The notes: generated by a model not told the origin, from the letters alone. Numbered from the stretch's first letter, positions 1 to 10,916 are shown. The stretch: DNA of 64,000 bases from Symsagittifera roscoffensis (GCF_963678635.1 NC_087062.1:12074670-12138669), one strand, 5' to 3'. Program-made: numbers and translations.

Positions 1-1056
1 GAGACCGGAGAGAATTCAATGAGTAGGAGCAGTTGCAACACCTTGAAAATGGTGACTGGAAAACCATTTGGCATCACGAAAGTTGGGACAAGAATCATGT
101 CAATAATCACAGTGGGCGACCACGAAGAAACAAGAAATTTGAGTGAACTGGTGGATGGATTAAATGTCTACACAAAAACGATGATAACATGTGATGAGGA
201 TCTAGTCGGGCAAATCTATGTTGGCGGAGAAGAACTAAAAGTGAGATACATTGGGCCTGTGCTATGCTGGAAAAGGATGCCATGCATCTGGGAACAGAAG
301 CAGACATATCTGCACAAGTATTGGACATAAGCGGAAAGAAGACACAATTGCGTGGGTTGTTGGACACGGGAGCCGTCTTGAGTGTAATACCAATTGAAAC
401 TTGGAGAAGAATGGGATTCGACAAAGATGACCTGATTGACTCTAGGATACGGCTGTCAGCAGCAAACAAGGGGCGCTTCCAGTTATAGTCAGGACACCAA
501 TAATAGTTCTAAACCTGGGGGAACGCAAATAGAATTGAGGTTTCTGGTGGTGGAGAATCTAGATGAGCCTGAACAATTCATTTTAGGCAGAGTTCTTATC
601 AGGAATTTCGATGAAACAATTGATCTTAACAATCCGATGTTCAGGATTCGGAACCCGGAAAGGAAGTACGTAATTAAACCGGTAAACTTGATAATGGTGA
701 CTGAAAATAAGGCTGCATTTTTCTTGAGTAGGAGTGTAAGGTTGAAATTGAATGAGGCGGCAAAAGTAAGTTTACGGATGAAAAACTATAATGAGCTAAG
801 CGACAATAAACAAGAATGTATAGTACCGAATCCAAACATTCAAAGTGCTGCTATTTTAGGAAGATCCTTCTCGATAACCAAGAGTGGCCTCTGCTTCAGT
901 GTCTTGATGAATACTCGTGATATACCAATCACAATTCAGAGGAAGAGGAAGCTAGGATACGCACTGCCCGTGAAAACCAGATATGAAATGACTGAAAATG
1001 TGAAAGAAAATGGAGTTCTTGATTGCTCGAATCATAGGGATAAACTTGTATCTTGA
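1..1056 (+). pseudogene. Retroelement gag-pol junction and aspartic protease, frameshifted
   Basis: Three overlapping frames (19-330, 264-488, 436-1056) together read as one continuous polyprotein segment broken by two frameshifts. The middle one contains LLDTGAVLSVIP, the retropepsin active-site loop, with Asp at 363-365. The third contains FILGRVLIRNFD near 575, matching the ILG motif that closes a retropepsin fold. The part from about 680 to 1056 is a linker of the kind that precedes gypsy reverse transcriptase, with no motif I recognise. The upstream gag (nucleocapsid zinc knuckle) is not in the window. Not functional as it stands. Confidence 0.75.
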
Positions 1057-2580
1057 GAAGATTGAAGAAAATAAAAAGTTCATCAGGGTTTGTGAAGTCA
1101 CTTAAGTCAGAGACAGACGATGGACTGTCGAGCTGTTCGATTTTTCCAGAAAAACCCACGCTAGAGGAATTGGAAATCGATAAACCAGTATTACCAGAAA
1201 TTGACCACTTAAGGGCAAAAGTAACCGACGAACAGCTCAAAGCCATCAAAGATGTTCTAGATAAGAATCAGGATGTTTTTCAAGACATAAGGCAGACATT
1301 GGATACTGCAACTTCGTTGAACTTGAAATAGAGCTAGAAGAATCGGCGGTGCCGCACAGGGAGGGGCGAGGCGTATGACCCCAATCAAATCGGATGCATG
1401 TAGAAAAAGGGTAGAGACCGAACTAGAGTATGAGAGTATGACATGATAGAACCATCCAAATCACCGTGGGCGTGTGGAGTAGTGATGGCTAAAAAGAAAG
1501 GAGACCAACTTAGGTTTCGTTGTGACTTTCGATATCTGAACTCCGTCACGATGAAGGATGCCTATACCATACCTTGGATAGATGAGAGTCTTTCAAAATT
1601 AGGTGACGCCAAATTTTTCACAACTCCTGATCAGGGGTCGGCCTTTTGGCAGGTACCACTGAGGAAGCAGGACAGGGACAAGACGGGTTTTGCATGTGAG
1701 CTGGGATTGTTTCAATGGAAAAGGATGTTGTTTCACGACTAATGGCACAGGCGCTGACAAGCGTAACGAAGAAATACGGCAATTTAGTAATATGCTACGT
1801 AGATGACGTGGTGATTGCAACACCTACCCTGGAGGACCACATTGAACAACTGGACGAGGTGTTTGCTTGTATGAAGAGAGCAGGACTGAAATGCAAGCCA
1901 TCGAAGTGTGAGATTCTAAAGGACTCGATCAAATACCTGGGGAGAATGGTGGACAAAAATGGTATTAGACCAGACTCAGATGTGGTAGAGAGTGTACTGA
2001 CTTGGAAACCGCCAAAAACAGAAGACCAGTTGATGAGCTTCTTAGGTTTCGCAAACTACTACAGGGAGTTCATCAAGGGCTGTGCGGACAAAGTATATCC
2101 AATGCAACAACTCATGAGGCACAAGGGCATGAAGTTCACGTGGAATAACGCGGCAGAGGAATCATTTAAAAGAATGAAGAGAGAACTGTGGGAAGCACCT
2201 GTGATAGGGATGCCCACGGAAAAGGGAATGTACGTGCTGGACACGGATGCATCGGTGGTACCGATCTCTGGAATACACCAATAAGAACAGGAGTGGAACG
2301 GGAAGACAGTCTTGTGACTAATACGGGAGCAAAGTCTTGAGTGATACAGAGATGAAGTGCGCGGCACCCAAAGCGGAAATGTTCACGGTAGTCTTTTTTG
2401 TAGAAAAATACAGGGCAAACCTGGGTAGCGAGCCATTCAAGTTAAGAGTCGACAACAGAGCACTCAATTGGTTGAAAACGTACTCAATGGACCAGAGCTA
2501 CAGAGATGAATAGTGTGCCTGGATGGTTATAATATGATTATTGAGCACAGAGCAAGGGACAAACATTAAAATGCCGACAG
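1053..2580 (+). pseudogene. Reverse transcriptase and RNase H of the gypsy element, broken
   Basis: The frame at 1053-1331 is the pre-RT linker. The frame at 1443-1742 has the RT fingers and palm entry (SPWACGVVMAKKKG, RCDFRYLNSVT, then SAFWQ after the first catalytic Asp region). The frame at 1715-2284 carries YVDD at 1796-1807, the primer-grip and connection region (FLGFANYYREFIKG) and the start of RNase H (VLDTDAS near 2240). About 20 bp are missing near 1730: the usual FGL-NA-ATF block is skipped and the frame shifts. RNase H continues in another frame to about 2580, with further stops. Family assignment is firm. Activity is excluded by the lesions. Confidence 0.85.
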
Positions 2581-2581
2581 C

Positions 2582-3700
2582 TTGAGCAAGAAGACGGAGT
2601 TCTACGAGAGACAGGAGCAAAGGGAGGCCGACAGGCCGGAAATCAAAGGTGGTTTCTCATTTATGGAAAAGGAGACGTGTGACACGAGGTGGCTTGACAA
2701 GTCAGGGAAACCAATAGAGGACCATCCCGAGCTGCCAGCTGAACATGAGACGGAAGAGATTCTCAAGAGAAATCCAGGGATGCCAATGGAAATGATGCTC
2801 AAGTGGAAGATAGTGAGCGAAACACTAAAAGCAAAAAACTACGACCTCGATGAAGTGGAGACAAGAAGGGTGACGATAGGAGAGAATCTGAGGAGACTAC
2901 TCGAGAGACTAGCAGTCAAAAAACCGGTAGTCCGGAACAATGATAAAGACAAATCGGAAGTCACCAAATTGAAAAGAGGGGAAGCGGCTCATGGCGAGGA
3001 CTCAACGATATGCAAGCAACCTGACGACAAAGAAGTTGTGCGAACATTGGTCGAGAAAATCTCAGAGGACATTCTAAGACGGACTACGTTTCGGAAGAAG
3101 AAAGTGACTTTCACGGAAGAAGCCGAACACCTAGGACCAGATCAAGAGTCCGGGGAGTGGTCGAAATCAGAAGGAAACAGTGAGGGAGAGAATTTGTCCG
3201 GGGAGTCGGAAGAATGGGAGGATGACTCAGAGAAGAGTGGTGATGACCAAGAAAGTCTTTTGCATGATATTAGCAGAAGAAAAACGAGGCACCACGACAG
3301 AGAACTACAAACTGACTCTTCCTCAGGGACGTACAACCTAGAGCAACAGGATGCGTACAGAGGAGAAGAGCTTGAGAAGATAGCGGTGTCAGGGAAACCC
3401 TTCAGGGAGCTATCGTGCAATTCAAATGTCAGAACGAACCTGGAACCGGAGGATGACAGGGAGGTCTTGAGAAGGATAGTTTAAAAGACAACATCCACAG
3501 TCCCGGAGAACTGAATAGTCAAATGATGGCATTGAAGGATCACGTCAAAGCGAGATACAGACTGTCGGGTCTAATACGAGTCCAGAAGAATGACATGTTG
3601 ACGAGCAACCTCTCCAAATGTATCCGGACGGGAGACAAGGAGAAAGGAGACCTGGAGGAGGATAGTTACAAGTATTTGAGCCAATTCTAAAAGGAGAGAA
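2582..3700 (+). pseudogene. Long acidic insert between RNase H and integrase
   Basis: An open frame of about 300 residues (2582-3484, starting from an internal TTG codon) follows the RNase H tail and continues in a shifted frame to about 3700. It is very rich in Glu, Asp, Ser, Lys and Arg, with an acidic serine cluster near 3150-3250, and has no recognisable fold. Gypsy pol proteins normally have a much shorter tether here. Its purine richness is like the rest of the element. It could be a disordered spacer or a lineage-specific domain, and I cannot assign a function. Confidence 0.6.
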
Positions 3701-5376
3701 GGGACTGACTCTATCACACAGCTGATGGTTTTGTAGCCTGTAGGAGGAAAGATGAGGAGAAGATATTTCACAGGCATAATCTCATCATACTACCACAGCT
3801 ATACCAGACGGAAGTGTTGTTCAGATCGCACGACCAGATGGGACATCAGGGGATAGACAAGGTAGAACAAAGAATACTATACATGTTTGATTGGCCAGGA
3901 TTGAGAAAGGCTTGCGAAAGGCGGGTGAACGCATGTTTGTCGTGTTTCCAAGCGAAAGACCCTAGAAAAATGAAATTCCCACTTAAGTTCGTGGAAAGCT
4001 TGGAATTTAACGAGGTCATGCAGATAGACCATCAGAAGATCTGCATGACCGACTCGGGATACAATCAGATACTGGTAATTATAGACTACTTTTTGAAACT
4101 GGCAGAAGCGGTACCATGCTTCAGCGGAAGAGACTTGTGATCATTTGATAACGCACTGAATATCACGATATGGTTGTCCGATGACATTCCAATCGGACAA
4201 TAGAAAAGCCTTCGTGGTGGACCTGACAAAAGAACTGATGGGGAGATCCCACATTGCTTAAGCGCATTCAAAAACCTACCTTCCTCAAACGAACTGATTT
4301 GTGGAGAGGCGGAACAGAACTCTGGTGAACATGCTCAGGGTATATTGCTCGAGATACATGACAGATTGAGACAAATATCTGCCACAGGTGGTAGGGGCGT
4401 ACAACAGCACGCAGAATTCAACGACAGGAATCAGTCCTTTCATGATGTTGACTGGCAGGGAGAGAGCAATGAACCTGCCATTCTTCTATCCGGAACACGA
4501 AGGGAAGAAGACGTCGCCGCAGGCGTACGTGAAGGAAGCGGTCAGGGGACAACAAGAATTGAACGAGCTCTGTAGAAGGAACACGGCGCAGGCACAAATG
4601 AGACAGCGGAAGAAGTACGATGAAAAGATACTTCAGGCGAAACCGTATGCTGACAGGACAATACGTCTGGGTGTTCGAGAATGTTATAGCCCCAAAAAGG
4701 ACTAAGAAATTGCTGAAGAAATGGAGAGAACCGTTTATGATAACAGAGGTACACCAACAGGGCCGGTTCTATCGCTTGAGTACAGGGCGTGCGGCGCACT
4801 ACGAAAACCTGAAACCTCACGTCCCATCTCCGGAAAACTGGTGTGTACCATAGAAAATGGAAGGACTCGAGTAGAGCCAGCATGTGAGGTGAACGAGAAA
4901 GACACCAGAGAGAAGAATGACGGCAACGAGGACGCGAGCATGGATAATAACGAGAAGATAGAGGTAAATTCGGACGAAGGATCTTTCGCCGAGGAAGATT
5001 GGAATGATCCAGAGCAGAACGAGGTACCAAAGTGGACAGAACCAGACAGGCGATGACCACAGGGACGAGAAAAGCAATCGCAAACGGACAGGCATGAAGT
5101 ACAACAAGTTTTGCGACGTTTTTTTGATTGACAAGATAGAATCCGATGAGATAAGCGAGTTGGTGAACGTTGGTGAACGTGGGCGAGCTGATGGCCAACG
5201 AAGAGTGGCAGATCATCAACGACAGTGAGCATTCCATGCAAGAAGACTACACCGTACCGGAACGAGAACTAGACCTGGAACAAAGCGAGATAGAAAGAAG
5301 GGGGAATACAAACCTGAGGGTACTGGAATGGATGCATAACCTTGAGACTGACGAAAGGGAAACGCAAAACATCTAG
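3700..5376 (+). pseudogene. Integrase of the gypsy element with acidic C-terminal tail, broken
   Basis: The frame at 3814-4140 starts in the N-terminal zinc-binding domain (SHDQMGHQG then CLSCFQ, the H-H-C-C pattern) and reaches the first catalytic Asp in MQIDHQK near 4025. The second Asp (QSDN near 4190) and the Glu (VERRNR region near 4300) lie in stop-interrupted sequence. The frame at 4388-4705 is the core's C-terminal half (GAYNSTQNSTTGISPF). The frame at 4620-4853 holds YVWVFENV and KKWREPFMITEV, the GPY/F-like C-terminal module. Acidic low-complexity frames follow to 5376. Family assignment is firm; the copy is inactive. Confidence 0.8.
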
Positions 5377-5510
5377 CAGGTCGACGTATCAGCAATGAAA
5401 CACGTGAAGACAGGAAATCCACTATTGGGCAGCCACTGACCGGTCACTGGAAATACCACCGGATAACGTGGACCCAGCACCATAGACGGGGACGTCGATA
5501 AATATTTTTG

Positions 5511-5545
5511 TCCGGTGAGTGGGGGTAGGACTTACCCACACCGGA
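5511..5545 (+). other. Stem-loop between integrase tail and macro-like frame
   Basis: TCCGGTG plus GTGGG on the left (5511-5525) pairs with CCCAC plus CACCGGA on the right (5532-5545), with one bulged base and a small loop. It sits just upstream of the next reading frame. A role in translation or RNA processing is possible but is only inference. Confidence 0.4.
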
Positions 5546-6130
5546 AATTTGATAATAAAGAAGCTCAGGGAAGTGAGAGAGACTAAAGGGCTGGAAATAG
5601 GTCAAGAGGAAGCTGAGCCTACCATAGGAAGAAATTTCAAGACAAATTTCGAGATACCGAATGAATATTCAGAGAACATCCTGATCACAGACAGCGACTT
5701 CATTTTGTCAGATAGGATAGTGCGATCTGCGTAACAGCGGAGATGAGCTTCAACACGAGACAGGAAGCAGACTTCAGAAGAGAATATCAGAACGTGGAGT
5801 TTCTATTCAGACAGAGGCCGGGGTTACGAGGAATGGCTGCGCTTCCCCCTTCAGTTTCACAAGTTCCTGGTAAATATCTGTATTTTTTGGTGGCGAGGGT
5901 CAACGAGAGGAACACGATAGACCCCGAGCATGTATTTTTGGCACTAACGAGGCTGAGGGAATTCATGGTTGAAAGAGGTATTCGAGAGGTTTACGATTCG
6001 AATGCCGGTTTACGATTCAAACAGGGGCAGGTTGAACCCTAGGGATTTATACGCCATCCTGCACGTGGTCTTTGCAAAAACGGAGATAATGGCGCACCTA
6101 CACAAGAAGTACTACATGAGTATCGCCTGA
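5519..6130 (+). pseudogene. Macro-domain-like reading frame downstream of integrase, frameshifted
   Basis: Three frames join end to end: 5519-5731, 5743 to about 6000, and about 6006-6130 (stop TGA 6128-6130). They read as one domain of about 200 residues. Order of landmarks: ILITDSDFILS, then IVRSA joined to VTAEMSF across a 1-nt slip near 5732, then ALPP, KYLYFLVARVNER, a helix LTRLREFMVERGI, then MPVYDSNRGRLNPRDLYA and a terminal FAKTEIMAHLH strand. This matches the order in macro domains of the OARD1/Poa1 type (the ALLP-type turn, the IYYLVTK-type strand, the helix, the MPRIGCGL-type loop, the final strand). A 19-bp direct duplication at 5992-6022 contributes to the frame break. Assignment rests on pattern only. 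Confidence 0.5.
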
Positions 6131-6515
6131 GCTTTGAATGGACATGGAAGTCTTGAGTTGAGAGGCACAGGGTTCTTAAGATAGGTAAAAGGGGACACGA
6201 GTCAGGCAGATGGATTTTATGTAATTGGCATGACAATTAAATTCTAAAAAAATTGATGGTGCTAAAATTTAAAATGAATCCGCATGTTTTTAACATCTAA
6301 ATCGAATCATTTGAATGGATTTGTCAGGATAATGTCCTGAAGTTATTAATGGGAGAGGTCTAGGTTAGACATGAGTGGAAAATATCTTGGTTTAAAAATG
6401 ATTTCTGTTTTCAGAATGATTTGAAAACTGAAACGACAACTAAATCTCAGTTGGTCGAACGGAAGAAGGAAAAAACATTAGGCAGTTTCTCATTGATTGT
6501 GCCAGAGGAAGTTAT
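6131..6515 (+). other. Non-coding AT-rich stretch after the macro-like frame
   Basis: No coding frame is visible. A purine run (GTAAAAGGGGA, about 6186-6196) resembles a polypurine tract, which would normally sit directly before a 3' LTR. The sequence that follows does not resemble the LTR at 13709, so I do not call an LTR here. Confidence 0.4.
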
Positions 6516-6610
6516 TTCTTGAGTTTGGTTAAATAAAATTTTTCTTGAGTTTGGTTAGGTAAGGTACTTCTTGAGTTTGGTTAGGTAAGGTACTTCTTAA
6601 GTTTGGTTGT
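6516..6610 (+). repeat. Tandem repeat, about four copies of 26 bp
   Basis: TTCTTGAGTTTGGTTA starts at 6516, 6542, 6568 and (with one change) 6594. The spacing is exactly 26 bp. Copies 2 and 3 continue as GGTAAGGTAC and are identical. The array ends about 25 bp before the ATG at 6634. Similar TTCT-GAGTTAAACTTA units at looser spacing occur inside the LTR around 14083-14160. Confidence 0.85.
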
Positions 6611-6633
6611 TCGTGAGATAAAGAAAAGCAGCA

Positions 6634-6798
6634 ATGGCAGATCGATTCTGGAAATTTGTGCCAGCGGCATTCAGAAGACCCGCACTCGACGAAATATACA
6701 AGCTCTTGAGGGACCTCGACTTCATGCAAGTGAATGAGAGGCTCGCGGTCATGCTCAATGCCATCCTGCAACTGGAGGCACCAAGGGCCCTTGCATAG
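6634..6798 (+). CDS. Short reading frame opening the accessory region, function unknown
   Basis: An ATG at 6634 starts a frame of 54 residues, MADRFWKFVPAAFRRPALDE onward, ending at TAG 6796-6798. It looks like an amphipathic helical N-terminus and lies directly behind the 26-bp repeats. It is probably the start of a longer protein now interrupted. I do not recognise the family. Confidence 0.35.
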   Translation: MADRFWKFVPAAFRRPALDEIYKLLRDLDFMQVNERLAVMLNAILQLEAPRALA

Positions 6799-6996
6799 GC
6801 CAAGGGGCACAGAGTGGCTGAAGGGTGTCTTCCAAAGTCAAATAAAATTTTCCTTGAGCCGGATCTACTGGAGAGGGGACATTTCACCTTTTTTCCAACC
6901 CCAATACCTCCTTTCTTCTTAGCCCTGTCCGTAACTGATCGCTTGGGGGGAAGGATCGACTCGAGAGGAAGCTCAACTAGTAGCGGAAGCTGACAG

Positions 6997-7623
6997 TTGA
7001 GATCGACACCCATGGAAGGAGACGAGGCGGAATCTTGTACGCCCCAGAGCTCGGTTGTGCCGTCAGTGGTGATTGTAGACAGCAGGAAGAAGGTGGAAGG
7101 TCCGGGGGAAGCAAACAGAACCCGGTACCTGGAACGACTGAAGGATCTGGATCTCGAGGATCTAGCCTGCAGGCAAGAGTTGATGGCGATCTTGGGGATC
7201 AAGAGTCTGTCACATGAGGACCTGAGCAATCACTATTGTGTGGATTGGCTAAAGGCCCATGAGGCGCACTTCTTTCGAGCCAAGACATTGGAGATGGCGG
7301 ACTTGACGGGAATTCCCCAGTGATCGATAATGGGACCAATCAATTACAGACCTCTCAAGGAGCTGGGAAGTCCAGGCCTCATAGTGGAGCCACCCAAGCA
7401 TCGGACTAGTATAGCCAGGATCAGAGTGGCGATCCCCGCGCAGATTAGGGCGGTGGAAAAGCTTCTTGAGCCAAAGAGCATGGGATTTTTGATACGGCTT
7501 ACATGGGTGCGAAACTTGCTGAAGACCCAAGGTAAGGGAGATCCTGTGGAACTTCACGGCTGGCCAAGAAGTTTGCAGTTTATGATCAGTCAGATCCTGG
7601 AGCGGCGAGAACGATCATTTTAG
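6997..7623 (+). pseudogene. Broken accessory frames, helical, unrecognised
   Basis: The frame at 6997-7323 contains VVIVDSRKK followed by a charged helical stretch (LKDLDLEDLACRQELMAILG). The frame at 7330-7623 contains ARIRVAIPAQIRAVEKLLEP. They are likely pieces of the same protein as the SGNH-like segment that follows, separated by frameshifts. Codon quality (amphipathic periodicity, few rare residues) suggests real former coding sequence. Confidence 0.4.
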
Positions 7624-8500
7624 CGGGGTCAGACTTTGAGCGGACGTCACTGAAGTTGTTTTGGCCAGAAACCTTAGTGTACCTACTACCAGGGGCGGAG
7701 TTAAATCAAATGTTGTCCCTGATCGTAGCGATAAAATCAGAGACACCATGTAAACTTTAGCTTTTATTGTTCGCGGGAATGAATGACCCTCTGCACACGG
7801 CAGGACTGCTTGAGCCTCTGAGAAGTGGGGAGCCTACAGCAAAGAAGATCTGGGAAGCAATTCAGACGCTGTTTGCAGCAATGAATGAAGTGCAGGAACT
7901 GGTGACATCCCGGTTGGGATCGAAGACAAGAGTGGTATTTGCGTCATCACCGGGTTACGCGAGTATGCCACCTGCTTTACGTTTCGTTTACGCCATGTTA
8001 ATTCTGATTGCGGAGGGAAACGGATGGCGGATGCTGATGGCGGCCTCAAATCGTGAGCTAGAGCCGGTGAACTTGAGATTCTTTAAGTCCGAAGTGGCGG
8101 CGGCGTGGGCAGATGTGCCCCACGCTCTAGGGGGCTTTTACGAGCTTGCGGACAACCTGATCGTCTTGAACGAGGTCTTTTGCCGGGAGGTGTCAAACCT
8201 TGCCCGGCAACAGAAGTTCAAACCGGAGGTGGGGGATGACCCTCCGGTGAGAACTCATCTGACAGTCAGCCTGTGGTTACTGAGTATGGAGCCGACGATC
8301 ACGAATTCCACTAGCAGAAAGAACGTGGCGGCAGCCGAAAAAAATCAAGTGGAATCAGTGGCATACCGTCTAACACAAGAGTTAGGAAGATGGCCGTTCC
8401 TAAACCCGAGACTAGAGAATGTGACGGACAGGACAAGAGAAAGTGCTCCACCGCTGGTGAAGCAAATATGGGCGTTTCTGGAGGAACAGCTGGAAGTAGC

Positions 8501-8540
<40 letters not shown>

Positions 8541-9240
8541 GGTGGCGAGATTCGTCACGGCAGCAAACGAGGTGACTATTGGAGGTTTCTGGAGTGCGCA
8601 TGCGAAGGGCAAACTGAGGACCCGGAGGTCACACGAGATCTTGAAATTCTTGAGTCCTTGTTGGGAAAAGGAATACATGGACAAGGTGTTCTACGCGGGG
8701 AACGCGATCTCCGAGGTGTTCGTGCAGGAGCTCTTGAGTATGCCAATCAACCTCCTACTGACCTTGTACTTGGTATACCCCAGGTACCTGTTCAACATGG
8801 GCCCAGCATATATGTTTAGCAGAGGTGTGGAGACGCTCCGAAATGACGGTTACTTGACCGTAATACTCCTGACACATGGGGAACTGACTACATTTCACCG
8901 ACTGAAGAAATATGGGGAACCCCTGTCGGTGAGGAAGGCCCACTCGAGTCCAGAGACTTACTCCTACAAGTGTGCTGCTGGACTGAAGGCACTGCTAGTG
9001 GAACCTCTCCTGCTGCAAAACAGGCATTTGACAGGCGAAGAGAGAAGCGCAAAGACGAGAGAAGAAGTGAGGGAGGCGAATAGAGGAATACCTCTCCTGA
9101 CCGACTTGTGCTTGGCCATGAGATCTGAAGAAGATGCGGGGTTCGATGCCTCCCAAGTACGAGGTTCGGGAGGTGCTGAAAACTCTCGAGAAAGCAGGAC
9201 TCGAGTGCAAGCTGCCAATCTATGATCGTCGAGGAAGGTC
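7542..9240 (+). pseudogene. Large accessory protein with SGNH-hydrolase-like pattern, frameshifted at a GA repeat
   Basis: One frame is open from about 7542 to 8500 except for TAG 7758-7760. It reads RTIILAGSDFER, then VYLLPGAELNQM, then after the stop LLLFAGMNDPLH, then KTRVVFASSPGY. The order of a GDS-like block, an LPGA-type strand and a G-x-N-D block resembles SGNH/GDSL hydrolases, but the first block is GSD, not GDS. At the (GA)n run (8504-8536) the sensible frame shifts: 8536-9225 continues with FLSPCWEKEYMDKVF and a hydrophobic stretch near 8740-8830, and a third frame ends at TGA 9257-9259. Total length would be about 550 residues. The function claim is tentative. Confidence 0.4.
8504..8536 (+). 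repeat. (GA)n microsatellite inside an accessory frame
   Basis: A perfect AG/GA run of about 33 bp codes alternating Glu-Arg in one frame. The plausible protein switches frame across it, so slippage here probably caused the break. Confidence 0.9.
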
Positions 9241-9360
9241 ACCTAACCCCGAAGGATGAAATGAAATTTGGCACGAGAAAAAATTGGGCACATTATGGAT
9301 TGCAAAAAGTAGAGCTGCAACAGGAGGCAAAAAAAGTTGGACGCGGCAGGAGTTCTATAG

Positions 9361-10035
9361 GTGCCCCTCACTGAATATAAGGCAAAAGATCCGACGACAC
9401 CTTCACCCCTGTCAGTGGCAACCCAAGGAGACAGAAGAAACCTTCCAGTGGAGAACAAATTCACTGACGCGCTAGAGAGGGATCAGCCAGAGTCAGGAGA
9501 GGGGGAAGCTGGAGAGGAAATGGAAGTGGGGAATACGCCCGACGTAGGGGCAACGAACACAGATTTCAGTCCCGGAACTACACGTGAGCTACTACAAGAT
9601 CTGAGTGGGGACGACTGGACAAACACGGCCACCCCACCTTTGGGGTCTCCCCGGAAGAATCTTGAGCTGCCACTAACGAGTGAACCCTCCAACATGGGAA
9701 TGGTGCTCCTGATCGATTAAGCAAGGTAGAAGAATACCTTTGAAGGCCACAAAGAAATGTTCTTGAGCACGCTGGACGAGGAGGCGTGGCAAACTTTCTT
9801 GAGCGAGTTCAACCAGAGGGTGGAAGACAAAGCTAAAGTAGACGACTTCAAGGAAGAACTGTGGAGTACGGTAGTGAAATTTGGGGAGCCAGTCCTGATA
9901 GGCAATGGACTGGACGAGAAAGTGAGGAAAGGGCTGCTCGAGAAGATGATTGGCCTAGGGAAGCAAAAGCAGGATACCGGGGCCAACCCATGTAAAGAAA
10001 GCTGTACTCTAAACAAAAATAAGATAAAAGAATAA
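9361..10035 (+). pseudogene. Acidic low-complexity frame followed by helical frame, unrecognised
   Basis: The frame at 9361-9720 starts from a GTG codon. It is rich in Glu, Asp, Thr, Pro and Gly and looks disordered. The frame at 9757-10035 (ATG at 9757) encodes a strongly helical segment, MFLSTLDEEAWQTFLSEFNQ, then a basic tail. Both lie on the same strand as the rest of the tract and were probably one polyprotein. No family recognised. Confidence 0.35.
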
Positions 10036-10916
10036 GGGTCGAAGTGGATGAAAAAAATAAGACTAGTAACATGATTAAAGATACAAATATGCTTAAGGCT
10101 AGAGAAGGGGATGCCAGAGTCGGAAAAGAGGGACCTGGACCAAGAAGTTGAGTCAGTGATGGTGGTGGCAACGACCCCGAATAAAGGAATAGGTCTAGGA
10201 AAAGGAAACGGGAGACAGAAGAGGCGAGCCCTTCGGCGGATGCGGTATCAGAGAAGAATCTAAAAGAGATGGCTCCCATGAATCTAGCGCGAGGGAAAAC
10301 CGCGGCCTACAAGTTCAGCTCAGCGCCCAAGAGGTTGGCCGAGGTACTGCGGGAGATGGAAGCCTCGACGACTCCGGGAACGGAGGAGGAATTCAGACCC
10401 CAAAGGGCAAACGAGAAGAGGGGTTCGACTAGTTGACAAACGTAGGAAGTAGACATCCGCAAGGAGTGGCTTTCGACGCAATATCAGGTCATTGGGAGGC
10501 AAATGACGTGCGATTTTCTCGAGAGAAAAGCGACGAGAAACACCGCTCGGCCTTGGTGGATAGCTCTGGAGACCACGAAAGAGCTGGAGAGTTGCCTGAA
10601 GAATCTTGATCGCGGGAAGTCCCGCAAGCGGCGGCATTGGGCTACCCAGCAGAAGGCCGAAGTTAACAAGCTAGAGTTGAGAAACTAGCTGGGGCGGCCT
10701 TGGGAGAACATGCTGCTTGAGTACTTTGAAGATGCGATAAGAGCACCCTCGTCGGCAATGCCATTGACGGCGAATCCTTTTGTCAGAACGGCAGGACAAT
10801 TGATGTTCACATGGAGTTTTGCGGGAGCGGAGTTAGAGACTTTGAGCTGGGCGACAAGGATCTGCGGGTGTACCAAATTCTGGTGCAACATATTGCTCGA
10901 GACAACTCCGGATTGA
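10036..10916 (+). pseudogene. Degenerate coding tract, basic then mixed, unrecognised
   Basis: Stops interrupt all frames, but stretches of plausible protein remain: KRLAEVLREMEAS near 10330, EWLSTQYQVIGRQMTCDFLE near 10470, and LLEYFEDAIRAPSSAM at 10710. Near 10760-10910 an alternative frame also reads well (DVHMEFCGSGVRDFELGDKD), which points to a frameshift there. No family is recognised. Confidence 0.3.

Larger units (their letters stand above)
1..6200 (+). mobile_element. Ty3/gypsy-type LTR retroelement, decayed, cut by left edge
   Basis: The domain order on the + strand is retropepsin (DTG at 363-371), reverse transcriptase (YVDD at 1796-1807), RNase H (LDTDAS near 2240), a long acidic insert, then integrase (zinc-binding HHCC, then DDE). 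RNase H before integrase is the Ty3/gypsy order. The frame breaks repeatedly by small indels and stops, so the copy is dead. Base composition is clearly richer in G and A than the host DNA to the right. An extra macro-domain-like frame follows integrase and ends at 6130. No LTR is visible directly after it. The next recognisable LTR is at 13709, so the right boundary is uncertain: the element either ends near 6200 or continues through the accessory frames to 14593. Confidence 0.85.

Noticed and set aside
4542-5241. Long - strand open frames (231, 168 and 105 residues) opposite the integrase tail
   Set aside because: Antisense shadows of the purine-rich acidic pol tail; Ser/Leu-rich with no domain pattern.
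6190-6610. LTR directly after the macro-like frame
   Set aside because: A polypurine-like run is present, but no similarity to the 13709 LTR and no TG...CA pair could be placed.
8311-8684. - strand frames rich in LSLSLSLS
   Set aside because: Antisense reading of the (GA)n microsatellite.
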